From: a virus
DNA length: 61,446 bases
IMG/VR virus record: IMGVR_UViG_3300043399_000529
Location: 1-61,446 of that record
Direction: 5' to 3' (one strand)
Shown: positions 7,106 through 14,402 of the stretch, piece by piece
Layout: every line of letters begins with the position of its first letter
Numbering within the stretch: the first letter of the stretch is position 1
Notes under the pieces: model-generated
What the model was told of the DNA's origin: nothing
Database searches by the model: none
The model's input: only the letters and a program-made list of their open reading frames with translations
Position numbers and translations under genes: made by a program

Positions 7106-7279
7106 TCAATCTAGGCCATTTGCTTTTTCCTTTTCAATAGCGGCTTCTTTTTGTAATAATTCAGTCATTTCTTTTAGAACATCGATGCCATGAATAGCCA
7201 TCATGTCCTGTATTAGATCTTCTTCAATTTCAGCATTGATGCCATCGACATTAAGCTTAATCATTTTTGTTTTATTCAT
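7106..7279 (-). CDS. Small acidic protein
   Basis: 57 aa from ATG at 7279 (MNKTKMIKLNVDG), overlapping the upstream stop by 8 nt; ATG at 7291 is an alternative. Ends EKANGLD-TGA inside the start region of the next gene. Mostly helical and charged, no motif recognised. Confidence 0.62.
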   Translation of the reverse strand: MNKTKMIKLNVDGINAEIEEDLIQDMMAIHGIDVLKEMTELLQKEAAIEKEKANGLD

Positions 7280-7640
7280 CTTCATCCTCATATTCTTTAG
7301 TCGTTATCTCGTCAAGTCTTAACAATGCCTGTTCTACTAGTTTGGGAATTTTCTTCCTACAAACTGCACACATCCATCTGAGATACATAACATCTTCTAT
7401 ATCAAAAAGTTTTTCACCTTGATATTTTCCAAACCAAAGAGTATAATCTGGTTTTTTTCCAGATGGTGGAATGCGACATGTTTCAATTTCTGCTTTGATA
7501 ATACTGTAAAACTCTTGTTGTGTGCATTTATATTGATATTCTTTTTCGTATTCTTCTTTAAGAAATTCGGGATAAGAAAATCCAAATTCTACTTTACCAG
7601 CATTGTACCGTTGTAACCTTCTGCTTGCAGTTTTGTACAT
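7272..7640 (-). CDS. DUF3820-like small protein
   Basis: 122 aa. LWFGKYQGEKLFDI followed by YLRWM (about residues 69-90) resembles the (F)GKYKG..L.diP..YL.W pattern of DUF3820, a domain also found fused to exonucleases and thought to bind nucleic acid. A CAVC pair follows. The acidic C-terminus overlaps the next gene. Function inferred only from that resemblance. Confidence 0.6.
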   Translation of the reverse strand: MYKTASRRLQRYNAGKVEFGFSYPEFLKEEYEKEYQYKCTQQEFYSIIKAEIETCRIPPSGKKPDYTLWFGKYQGEKLFDIEDVMYLRWMCAVCRKKIPKLVEQALLRLDEITTKEYEDEDE

Positions 7641-7704
7641 TTTAATGTCTTAATCCTATAGTGTTGGCACTGTATTAAAGCACCAACACTATTTAAATGC
7701 AATA

Positions 7705-8529
7705 TTAAGCGATAACTGTTAGAGCAGTTCCGCATGTTGAACAGAACTTAGCATGTGCCTTGTTCTGTTTCCCGCAAGTAACACACTTTGGTTTACTCTT
7801 AACCGTTACTGGTTTGCGGATTGGTGCATTGTCTGGTGTTTCACCAAGCAACTTAAAGATCATTACGTGCTGCTCTGGTAATGTCTTAAAGCCAGTAACC
7901 TTGCTGAACTTTTGATTGCTTACGCTGCCTGGCACTGTAATGCCAGCATCATTATAACCTTGTTCAACAAAGTCACTACATGCGACACCAGGATGTCCTT
8001 CAAAGCTCTTTGCTGTTGCCCCTGATGCAGTCCAACTCATATTATTTTGTGTAGCATTACGCAATACAGAGCTTGATGCGGATGTATGTGAAATGCTGCT
8101 ACCAATCATAGTGTTACTAATCCAATATGGTTCTGGGTATGTTGGTGCAACATATGTTAATACTGGATGACGATAACGTGTAACGTCTTCAAATTGATAC
8201 TCAACACGGATAATACCATCTTCAAGTTTAACACCGCGATGTTGTTCTACTGCATCACTGCGTTCAATAAACTTAAAGCGATTGCCCTCATTGAGGTTGG
8301 TCTTTACCATACGCTCAAGTTCAATCTCGCTGTTGGCATCTACAATTAGACCACCATCAACGACTTCATTGCCGTCAATGCTAATACGGACAAGTGCTCT
8401 TACTGTATTGAGATTTTTAATGAGTAGGGAATACTCTGCACCAAATGGCAGGAATACTTGATCACCAAATTCACGTAGGACTTTGCGGTTGGATTTCACA
8501 GCTACCGCGAGCTTGTTGCTATACATCAT
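7705..8529 (-). CDS. Conserved phage protein with C-terminal zinc ribbon
   Basis: 274 aa, MMYSNKLAVAVKSN. The first 120 residues are beta-rich (SLLIKNLNTVRALVRISIDG, then RFKFIERS, then RVEYQFED), then a serine/asparagine-rich middle, and a C-terminal zinc ribbon CVTCGK...FCSTCG (about residues 248-268). The ribbon suggests binding to a protein or nucleic-acid partner. It has its own leader of about 80 nt with a CAAGCACTTAG-type box and no overlap upstream. Role unknown. Confidence 0.7.
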   Translation of the reverse strand: MMYSNKLAVAVKSNRKVLREFGDQVFLPFGAEYSLLIKNLNTVRALVRISIDGNEVVDGGLIVDANSEIELERMVKTNLNEGNRFKFIERSDAVEQHRGVKLEDGIIRVEYQFEDVTRYRHPVLTYVAPTYPEPYWISNTMIGSSISHTSASSSVLRNATQNNMSWTASGATAKSFEGHPGVACSDFVEQGYNDAGITVPGSVSNQKFSKVTGFKTLPEQHVMIFKLLGETPDNAPIRKPVTVKSKPKCVTCGKQNKAHAKFCSTCGTALTVIA

Positions 8530-8584
8530 TTTCTTTCCTTTTTAAAGCACACAGACTAAGTGCTTGGGTTTTAAAGTCTGTTGG

Positions 8585-8605
8585 ATGTGAACACCACGTT
8601 CACAT
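8585..8605. repeat. Perfect 8-bp palindrome with 5-nt spacer
   Basis: ATGTGAAC-ACCAC-GTTCACAT lies between the small gene at 8608 and the gene starting at 8529. On neither strand is it followed by a convincing T-run (the plus strand has TTTCTATTT), so it could be an operator or a weak terminator. Confidence 0.45.
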
Positions 8606-8607
8606 TT

Positions 8608-8775
8608 CTATTTAGTAGTCTCCGTTAGAAGCATTTCTTCTGCAAATAACTTTGCAAATAATTTATAATCAAAAAACCTAACATTTCCTCCTTGAGGTGC
8701 AACGCCATCAACTATACTTTTATTATACAGTCTATTCATTATTTCATTATTAGCAATGATTTTTTCATATTTCAT
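8608..8775 (-). CDS. Small ORF, 55 aa, TAG stop; possible gene remnant
   Basis: Reading from ATG at 8775 gives MKYEKIIANNEIMNRL... ending LLTETTK-TAG. The same frame is open without a start codon back to 8850 (including VGEKPTTLLGTEF), so this may be the 3' remnant of a longer gene. Read-through of the TAG would add 21 residues. No family recognised. Confidence 0.4.
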   Translation of the reverse strand: MKYEKIIANNEIMNRLYNKSIVDGVAPQGGNVRFFDYKLFAKLFAEEMLLTETTK

Positions 8776-8821
8776 AGTGTGGTTCCATAATTTTCTAATA
8801 AATTCAGTTCCCAGTAAGGTT

Positions 8822-8942
8822 GTAGGCTTCTCACCTACTTGAGGGTTTGATCACCACCCCTAGTCCTCCGCAGTAGATGCTATCACCACAACGTTACCTA
8901 CCCTCGCGACTGGGCCTGTGGGTATAGGAGGCTGGCGCATCT
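8822..8942 (-). ncRNA. Candidate structured RNA (GC-rich, pseudoknot-like pairings)
   Basis: A GC-rich island in AT-rich DNA, between the stop at 8945 and the small ORF. Complementary segments include 8937-8942 with 8875-8880 (6 bp) and 8927-8931 with 8865-8869 (5 bp), which cross each other like a pseudoknot. There is also a hairpin 8822-8826/8834-8838. No known riboswitch or ribozyme consensus was recognised. It would be transcribed leftwards as the 3' tail of the gene at 8945 or the leader of 8608-8775. Confidence 0.4.
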
Positions 8943-8944
8943 CG

Positions 8945-9361
8945 TTATTCTCCGATAATTATGAACCCATAATCATCAAACGTTGGTTGAGGGAATACAG
9001 CAAACTTACCGTTATATTCAGCTACAATTACAGCAGCATCACTTGCGTGACTACCTTTGTAGTACATAGCATTTTTCCAACGAGTATTTGGCATACCACG
9101 CCTAGATCTTTTTACTATTGCAGCCATGCCACGGTTGATAGGAAAACGATGATCTTCGTATCCAGATACATCTACCTTATGAGTAAAGCTAGAAAATAAC
9201 TTGTCAAGCTCTTCTAAAACTTGTGCTTCAGTTAATTTACACTTTACTTTCTCCTTTAGAATTTCAACTCCAGGCGCATCCGCAATGGTACGAAGGTAGA
9301 ATACTGGAGTATCTGCTGTCTCTAGCTTTTGCCAACCAACTAGTTCTCTCCAATTATCCAT
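8945..9361 (-). CDS. Hypothetical protein, 138 aa
   Basis: MDNWRELVGWQKLET, mixed alpha/beta composition, with a basic middle (VKRSRRGMPNTRW) and a hydrophobic C-terminus ending FIIIGE. It overlaps the next gene by 8 nt. I do not recognise a family. Confidence 0.68.
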   Translation of the reverse strand: MDNWRELVGWQKLETADTPVFYLRTIADAPGVEILKEKVKCKLTEAQVLEELDKLFSSFTHKVDVSGYEDHRFPINRGMAAIVKRSRRGMPNTRWKNAMYYKGSHASDAAVIVAEYNGKFAVFPQPTFDDYGFIIIGE

Positions 9362-9551
9362 TTAAGTTTTTCGCCTTATAATCTTCAAATGCATCAAAGA
9401 AGCTTTTACCAATTAACATGTATTGCTCTTCTTTAGAAAGATCTTCCTTCATCACTTCCAATGGAAGCGAAAGTTTTACAATCATCAAAGGTTGAAATGA
9501 ATCAGAATCCATTGAATTGCGTGTTTCTAAAATTTTCATTTTAGCTGCCAT
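9354..9551 (-). CDS. Small hypothetical protein, 65 aa
   Basis: Starts MAAKMKILETRN at 9551, where the upstream stop and this start share a base (TAATG). No motif seen. The chain 10074 to 8945 of four overlapping genes looks like one operon. Confidence 0.65.
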   Translation of the reverse strand: MAAKMKILETRNSMDSDSFQPLMIVKLSLPLEVMKEDLSKEEQYMLIGKSFFDAFEDYKAKNLNG

Positions 9552-9910
9552 TAGTAGCTCTTGTATGTGCTGTTAGATGTAGTAAAGGCTTGCTTCCACT
9601 GCCACTCATCTTGGACTAACTGATCAAAGTCATGTAGCTCAAGTTCAATCTCATTGTCAACACTTAGTTCAAGCATACGAATAGCACGGGCATAACTTGA
9701 TTCATAACTGACTGGCTTGTTGGGAATAAGCTTGATCTTAGCAATCTCATTTAAATCGCCTGTCTTAGCAAGTGCAAGGTTTTCTTCTGCTACCTTGTTT
9801 ACTGCCTTCTTGTAGTCTTCAACTGCCTCGTTGAATTCCTTAACGTGCTTCTCTTTATTTTGACGAACGATCTCTAATAGTTCGTTGCGTTTAATCTTTA
9901 CACTGTGCAT
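9551..9910 (-). CDS. Conserved small phage protein, 119 aa
   Basis: MHSVKIKRNELLE, a long charged helix (HVKEFNEAVEDYKKAVNKV), then PVSYESSYARAIRML-ELS and DEWQWKQAF. This order of motifs is, from memory, shared by a family of small helical proteins in T4-like phages of unknown role. Overlaps its upstream gene by 13 nt. Confidence 0.72.
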   Translation of the reverse strand: MHSVKIKRNELLEIVRQNKEKHVKEFNEAVEDYKKAVNKVAEENLALAKTGDLNEIAKIKLIPNKPVSYESSYARAIRMLELSVDNEIELELHDFDQLVQDEWQWKQAFTTSNSTYKSY

Positions 9911-10074
9911 TTCTTTAATTCTTCCTGGATTTCTGTATCACGTATTTTAATCATTTCAATACGTGCTTGATCAACTTTTCTATCGTAACTTGACGTTAGT
10001 GACGTTACTTGGCATTTTAACTCAATTTCATTGCCATTGTTGTCTACTAAAAAATACTTTTCAATAATTTTCAT
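9898..10074 (-). CDS. Small ORF, 58 aa, MKIIEKYFLVDNNGNE
   Basis: ATG at 10074 with AAGG upstream; ends ELKKCTV-TAA inside the start of the gene at 9910 (13-nt overlap). A beta hairpin (YFLVDNNGNEIELK) is followed by a charged helix. Too short for routine ORF cut-offs, but the spacing and ribosome-binding site support it. Confidence 0.62.
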   Translation of the reverse strand: MKIIEKYFLVDNNGNEIELKCQVTSLTSSYDRKVDQARIEMIKIRDTEIQEELKKCTV

Positions 10075-10091
10075 TTTTTACCTTAATAAAT

Positions 10092-10168
10092 TGGCGCCCG
10101 GTGTGGGGCTCGAACCCACGCTGGCGAGACTTTAGAGATCTCCGCTCTAACCACTGAGCTAACCAGGC
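10092..10168 (-). tRNA. tRNA with anticodon CUA (amber-decoding)
   Basis: A 77-nt cloverleaf with encoded CCA. Acceptor GCCTGGT/ACCGGGC (one G-T pair), D-arm GCTC/GAGC, anticodon stem GAGAT/GTCTC around loop CTCTAAA, T-arm GTGGG/CCCAC with loop TTCGAGC. U33 and A37 fit only if positions 34-36 (10135-10133) are CUA, which reads UAG. The variable loop of 6 nt is slightly long. It is a suppressor-type tRNA unless the first anticodon base is edited. The amino acid it carries cannot be told from the sequence. Confidence 0.85.
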
Positions 10169-10208
10169 TGTTTATTGTATCAATATAGCAGTTTAAAACT
10201 ACGAAAAC

Positions 10209-10217
10209 AAATAAATA
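10209..10217 (+). promoter_or_regulatory. Late-promoter-like box AAATAAATA
   Basis: AAATAAATA lies 7 nt before the ATG at 10225. It matches the boxes before the late genes at 44693, 48258 and 55686 and resembles the T4 late promoter TATAAATA. The short distance would make the mRNA nearly leaderless. Confidence 0.4.
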
Positions 10218-10224
10218 ATTGGTT

Positions 10225-10842
10225 ATGAAAATAAATGAACTCACTCCATACAAAAGCAATCTAGTCTACAAGAAAGCTAAGAAAGAGTTCCCGCCGGTTG
10301 GATCCGATAACGAATTAGGTACAGAATGGGGAGATCCACGTGCTGATGCATTTAGTATTTTTTCTAAGTATCTAAAGAAAAAAGGGTTTAAAGAGTTAGG
10401 GCAAGGTTCGTTTGGTGCAACATACACGCACAGGAATTATCCATGGGTGTTTAAGCTTTTCTATAATGACCCATCATATTTTAAATTTTTTGAGTTTGTT
10501 AAAGCTAATCAAGGTAACCCATACTTGCCAAAAATTAAAGGCAAGTATATCAAAATAACAAACGGTGTTTATGTTGTGCGTGTAGAAAAACTTGAATCTA
10601 TGAATCAAAACAATCCAAAACATAAAATGTTTAAAGATGCAGTAGAAGACATTTACTCTCCGGCTCATATTAAGAATAGAGCAATACGAATTAAGAAAAT
10701 AGATCCTCTTCTGTATGATACTCTAATGAAAATTAACAAGATTAGAGGAACAGGTGAACAACTTGACTTGCATAATGGTAATTTTATGTTTAGAGGTGAT
10801 ACCGGGGTAATTATAGATCCTATCTACCAAGTAGATTTTTAA
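10225..10842 (+). CDS. Protein-kinase-like protein
   Basis: 205 aa from ATG at 10225 (MKINELTPYK); a TTG at 10219 is less likely. A glycine-rich loop GQGSFGATY (59-67), a lysine strand VFKLF (K77), a catalytic-loop-like LDLHNGNFMF (180-189) and a metal-site-like IIDP (D198) follow the order of kinase/aminoglycoside-phosphotransferase folds, in a very short form. It could phosphorylate a host protein or be a pseudo-kinase. Late-type box upstream; the first residues resemble the short leaders of the late block, which would fit an injected protein. Confidence 0.65.
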   Translation: MKINELTPYKSNLVYKKAKKEFPPVGSDNELGTEWGDPRADAFSIFSKYLKKKGFKELGQGSFGATYTHRNYPWVFKLFYNDPSYFKFFEFVKANQGNPYLPKIKGKYIKITNGVYVVRVEKLESMNQNNPKHKMFKDAVEDIYSPAHIKNRAIRIKKIDPLLYDTLMKINKIRGTGEQLDLHNGNFMFRGDTGVIIDPIYQVDF

Positions 10843-11201
10843 CTGTTAGCGTCAATATATGCTTTGATGTCTCCACCATATAATAAAAGCTGAGTACTGA
10901 TGCTGTCATCAAATATACTCAGCTTTCCATTTTTGAGGAAGTATGGTGCTTTCAAATGTCGATCTAACCCTAGCAAAATGTTTCCAGTAGTAACTTGTGC
11001 TTTGTTATTCTCTTGATCTAACTTGATAGTGTAAGGTTTTAATCCAAGTTCAACTAACCATTCATACCCACGTTCGGTTAATCGATACCCGCCATCTTCA
11101 CGTATGTTTCGCCACATATGTACATAGACAGTATCAAAACTATTCTCGGTTAACCCGAGACTAGAACAAATATCGAACGCTAACTTACGCTTCAGTTCCA
11201 T
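10839..11201 (-). CDS. Hypothetical protein, 120 aa
   Basis: MELKRKLAFDICSSLGL; contains GGYRLTERGYEWLVELG, which looks like a winged-helix recognition piece but is too short to be sure. Converges with the kinase-like gene (4-nt overlap) and overlaps the gene at 11185 by 17 nt. Confidence 0.62.
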   Translation of the reverse strand: MELKRKLAFDICSSLGLTENSFDTVYVHMWRNIREDGGYRLTERGYEWLVELGLKPYTIKLDQENNKAQVTTGNILLGLDRHLKAPYFLKNGKLSIFDDSISTQLLLYGGDIKAYIDANS

Positions 11202-11487
11202 TAGGGAATATTGTTGAACCGGCGTTTAGTAATACAACGGAGAAATCCTCCGTTTTGAAAAGCTTGTTAAGCTTCTTTGCTAGATTAATTGCATGACCAG
11301 GATTGGAGAATGAAACCTTCTTATACTTGGGTCCTGGATACCCAACAAGACTATTAAAGCTTTTTAAGTTGATTGGTTTATTTTGATAATAAACTGCCCA
11401 GATGCCTTCGCTGGCTAGAACTTGTTCGCTTTTGTAAGTGTTCTTGTCTGTAAATTCTAGTAGAACGTTTGGTTTGGGTCTGCTCAT
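11185..11487 (-). CDS. Hypothetical protein, 100 aa
   Basis: MSRPKPNVLLEFTDKN; short strands and a lysine-rich helix (AINLAKKLNKLF). A late-like box lies 29 bp upstream. No family recognised. Confidence 0.65.
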   Translation of the reverse strand: MSRPKPNVLLEFTDKNTYKSEQVLASEGIWAVYYQNKPINLKSFNSLVGYPGPKYKKVSFSNPGHAINLAKKLNKLFKTEDFSVVLLNAGSTIFPNGTEA

Positions 11488-11515
11488 TGAACTGTGCTTT
11501 CTTAATATACACAGT

Positions 11516-11522
11516 TATTTAT
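11516..11522 (-). promoter_or_regulatory. Possible late-promoter box (ATAAATA)
   Basis: GATAAATA in the 41-bp gap upstream of 11487, on the minus strand, resembles the T4 late consensus TATAAATA. Single weak match. Confidence 0.35.
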
Positions 11523-11528
11523 CCCAAA

Positions 11529-11744
11529 TCAAAACTTATTGGATGAAACTTCCACTTGTATTCTGCCCGTTTCGGTTGCGTCCTGTAGTTCAATTAGACG
11601 CGCCATTAATTGTTGAATCTCGTGATTGAGTAGTTTTGCTTCTGCTGCTGAAAGAACAATTTCTTTATTGTTACCTGCTAGCCCACGAATACGATCAGCA
11701 AAGTTACGAATAGCATTAGTCGAAGTCACTGGCATTTTGTGCAA
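11529..11744 (-). CDS. Small helical protein, 71 aa
   Basis: MHKMPVTSTNAIRNFADRIRGLAG, then a second helix rich in E and Q (AKLLNHEIQQLMARLIELQ). Looks like a helical hairpin or coiled coil. Starts inside the end of the upstream gene (29-nt overlap; the second ATG at 11735 is also possible). Confidence 0.6.
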   Translation of the reverse strand: MHKMPVTSTNAIRNFADRIRGLAGNNKEIVLSAAEAKLLNHEIQQLMARLIELQDATETGRIQVEVSSNKF

Positions 11745-12195
11745 TCCTTAATTGTTCGCGCATTTCAAGTTTGTCCTTATAAGGACCTTTATATTCATTG
11801 CTATCGAGAGTAGATACTTTGGGACAAAAGCTTTGAACCCATCCGGTATCAAATTCAATAATGTAATATCCAGCAGCATGTAGTGTCCTGCTTTTTTCTG
11901 TTTTAGTAAAGACAGGTAGCTTACGCTTAATATCCCAAATTGGGTTAAATGCTGCACACTTAATTGGATATCCTAAAACTGATTCTTCCTGTGCAGTAGA
12001 TTGTTCTTCAACTTTGGGAGTTTCTACATTAATAGCTAAATCCCAACATGCTTTATCAAAAGTATCATAAATCTTTTCAACATTGTTAATCATTACTTTA
12101 ACAACATTTGACTGACTCATAGTACCTTGTTTTAGACCTTGAGAATCCTCAAGAATCCAAAACTTATTTGGCATAACTTCTTTAGCCCTTAGCAT
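11716..12195 (-). CDS. Hypothetical protein, 159 aa
   Basis: MLRAKEVMPNKFWILEDSQG. Mixed composition with VEKIYDTFDKACWDLA and a C-terminal helix; not recognised. Overlaps the RNase H homologue by 14 nt, so probably in its operon. Confidence 0.65.
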   Translation of the reverse strand: MLRAKEVMPNKFWILEDSQGLKQGTMSQSNVVKVMINNVEKIYDTFDKACWDLAINVETPKVEEQSTAQEESVLGYPIKCAAFNPIWDIKRKLPVFTKTEKSRTLHAAGYYIIEFDTGWVQSFCPKVSTLDSNEYKGPYKDKLEMREQLRIAQNASDFD

Positions 12196-13192
12196 TTAGC
12201 AAGGTCCCCTGATATTCCTTTTTAAGCCACTCGCTATACTGTGTTGCCTGTTCGCTTAGCTTAACAAGATCATACTTTCCACAGAATTTTAGGAAGTGTG
12301 TACCAATTTGGTTTGGTACATCTACGTTGACAAGATTTTTAATTTCAGCGTCAAACAATTCCTTAACATCATCTGGTTGTGCAGTAAGATCAATTAGCTT
12401 GACGTTACGCTCGTAATCATCAAGTACACGATGCTCAACACCATCAGCATCAGTCCAACGCTGTAGCATGATGTTGTTCCATGCATAGCCCTTTTTACCC
12501 ATATCAGCGTAAGCCTCAGTTAGCCCAACCTTGTTCTTTGTACCTTTTACACGTACACCAGGGTAAGCACTAAACACGTTGTCAGTAGGATCACCGCGCA
12601 TACATTTCTCAAAGAGCACAAACTTGGGATCACCAATGCTCTTTTGTTCACCAGTCTTCTTGTCCTTAACTGGTTTCATCTTATCGTTAAACACACCGTG
12701 TAGATTAGTCCACTCACCAGTTACACCATTAAACTGGGTAACGTTCTCACTAATAAGTTGATGGAAATCTGAGTCGCTAGAAATAATAATGTGTTCATCG
12801 TTTGGATGCAGTGCGATCCAACGTGCAATCATGTCATCTGCTTCACCGCGCGGATGACGTAATACAGTGCAAGCAGTCTTTTCCTTAAAGAACTTATTCA
12901 TGTCATCATACGCTTCATAGAAGAGCTTATCTTCTTCGCTCTCCTCCGCTGTCATTGCTTCGCGAGCGGCACTGCGGTTGCGCTTATAAGGAGTATAAAA
13001 ATCCTTACGCCAACTGCGACCTTCTAAGCAAATAACAACATGGTCACCACCAAGATCACGTACAGCTTTATGAATGCTGCTTAGTGTAATATGAATGGCA
13101 TAACCAAGTTTGGTCCATTGATCTGTTCCACGAGCTGCAACATGACGAGCGCGGAAGAACGTGTTTGATGAGTCAACAAGTAGATATTTCAT
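12182..13192 (-). CDS. rnh: RNase H / 5'-3' exonuclease (FEN family), T4 Rnh-like
   Basis: 336 aa (T4 Rnh is 305). The metal-binding signature of 5'-nucleases is clear: LVDSSNTFFRA at the N-terminus, GEADDMIARW, SSDSDFHQL and MRGDPTDNVFSAYPGV. T4 Rnh removes RNA primers from Okazaki fragments and works with the polymerase and clamp encoded further left in this window. The ATG lies right where transcription from promoter 13199-13226 should begin, so the mRNA may be leaderless. First gene of a transcript running to about 10839. Confidence 0.88.
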   Translation of the reverse strand: MKYLLVDSSNTFFRARHVAARGTDQWTKLGYAIHITLSSIHKAVRDLGGDHVVICLEGRSWRKDFYTPYKRNRSAAREAMTAEESEEDKLFYEAYDDMNKFFKEKTACTVLRHPRGEADDMIARWIALHPNDEHIIISSDSDFHQLISENVTQFNGVTGEWTNLHGVFNDKMKPVKDKKTGEQKSIGDPKFVLFEKCMRGDPTDNVFSAYPGVRVKGTKNKVGLTEAYADMGKKGYAWNNIMLQRWTDADGVEHRVLDDYERNVKLIDLTAQPDDVKELFDAEIKNLVNVDVPNQIGTHFLKFCGKYDLVKLSEQATQYSEWLKKEYQGTLLNAKG

Positions 13193-13198
13193 AGTTCC

Positions 13199-13226
13199 AC
13201 TATACAGTAATATTATTAGTAGTCAA
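13199..13226 (-). promoter_or_regulatory. Sigma70-like promoter for the RNase H gene
   Basis: TTGACT (13226-13221), 16-bp spacer, TATAGT (13204-13199) on the minus strand. The ATG at 13192 begins 7 nt after the -10. The TAG stop of the upstream gene lies inside the -10 box. Confidence 0.65.
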
Positions 13227-13730
13227 GTGTTTAAAAAGGTATCTTGCCCAAAATAAATGGGCATGTGAATTGGCATGTTTGGTATAAGGTTCAAGAAAAT
13301 TAACTCCCCAATCCTTATGGAAATTTTTTGGAACATTTGTGAAAGCATCTGTTTCGTTAAAGAATAGATGAGTTATTTTCTTATTTTTTAAATATTGGTG
13401 TAATTCAAATATTTTTTCATGATCTTGAACATCACGTTTTTCAATTTTTGCCCACCCAATTATTACTACAGTATGTTGTTTAATATCAATATTGTTAATG
13501 TATTCGTATGTAGTATCTAAAATTCGAGTATTGCTTGAATTTGCTTCTGCCCCGCATATTAATGCAAGCTTAAGAAGTTTAGAAAGATGCATCCCATAAC
13601 TAGCAGCTAGATTATCTGGATGTGGTTTTGCTCCTAATGCAACGTATCTAAAATCGTCGTTTGCAAACAAAAACTTATTAACAGCTTTTGCCCCGGCACT
13701 ATAATTACTTCCATTTACGTAAAGTATCAT
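13200..13730 (-). CDS. SGNH-like/DUF6071-type protein, TAG stop
   Basis: 176 aa. ILYVNGSNYSAGA at the start and SSNTRILDTTYEY later, plus VVIIGWAKIEKRD, follow a phage family that I remember as having NGDSxxxG at the first site and resembling SGNH hydrolases. Here the expected D-S reads S-N, so an esterase activity is doubtful. Ends in TAG with a TGA eight codons later. Overlaps the upstream gene by ATGA. Confidence 0.6.
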   Translation of the reverse strand: MILYVNGSNYSAGAKAVNKFLFANDDFRYVALGAKPHPDNLAASYGMHLSKLLKLALICGAEANSSNTRILDTTYEYINNIDIKQHTVVIIGWAKIEKRDVQDHEKIFELHQYLKNKKITHLFFNETDAFTNVPKNFHKDWGVNFLEPYTKHANSHAHLFWARYLFKHLTTNNITV

Positions 13731-14161
13731 GAAACTTCTGTTCGTCCATCTTCGCCAGTCTTACGATTGATATAGCGTACATTATCTGGAGGACTCTTTT
13801 GTGCTACTTCCTGTTCGTATGCTTCTGCAAGTACATTTCGACATACAGATCTAAACCACATATCTACAACATCTTCGTCTGTTTTGCCTGGATAACCAGC
13901 AGCACGAAGTTCCTTAATGAAAGCATCGTTCCAGTCTAATTCAAAGCTACCATTGCCCACGTTTTTTTTATCTAGATCAACAGAAAGTACGCTAACATAT
14001 GGTTCACCTTTTTCAGTAGCAATTTCTTTTGGAGTTTTTTCTACCTTTGGCTTACGTGGTTTTTTAGGCTTAGTTTCTTTTTGAAGTTGTTTAACTTTTT
14101 CTTCCTCGGCAAGTGTATCACCGAGCTTGAAGTTATCTACTATCTTTTTCCACAATGACAT
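13727..14161 (-). CDS. Conserved phage protein, lysine/proline-rich N-terminus
   Basis: 144 aa. A basic linker (KPKKPRKPKVEKTPKE) precedes a compact domain with GEPYVSVLSVDLD, GSFELDWNDAFI, AGYPG and DMWFRSVCRNV. From memory this domain is common in T4-like aquatic phages, function unknown. Operon with the gene ending at 14162. Confidence 0.72.
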   Translation of the reverse strand: MSLWKKIVDNFKLGDTLAEEEKVKQLQKETKPKKPRKPKVEKTPKEIATEKGEPYVSVLSVDLDKKNVGNGSFELDWNDAFIKELRAAGYPGKTDEDVVDMWFRSVCRNVLAEAYEQEVAQKSPPDNVRYINRKTGEDGRTEVS

Positions 14162-14401
14162 TTAATCTTCTTTCAGTTTGAATAATGAAGTATCAATTTT
14201 ACGTACTTCGCTTGCAGGGCCTAGACTTACGGGAGTTCTAAAAGCTCGTGTATTGACTTTTTCTTTTCGAATCTTTTCACTATTTTGATTGCGTTTTTCA
14301 ATAACATCTGGACTAGAAATAATTTTGTTAACTGCTGCTTTTCTTTTACGTTCTAGTTTTCTTTGTTTCTTAAGCTTTAGTCGTTCAGACTTGCGTGACA
14401 T
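14162..14401 (-). CDS. Small basic protein, 79 aa
   Basis: Begins MSRKSERLKLKKQRKLERKR, a long basic helix likely to bind nucleic acid. No motif beyond that. One base separates it from 14161. Confidence 0.66.
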   Translation of the reverse strand: MSRKSERLKLKKQRKLERKRKAAVNKIISSPDVIEKRNQNSEKIRKEKVNTRAFRTPVSLGPASEVRKIDTSLFKLKED

Positions 14402-14402
14402 A

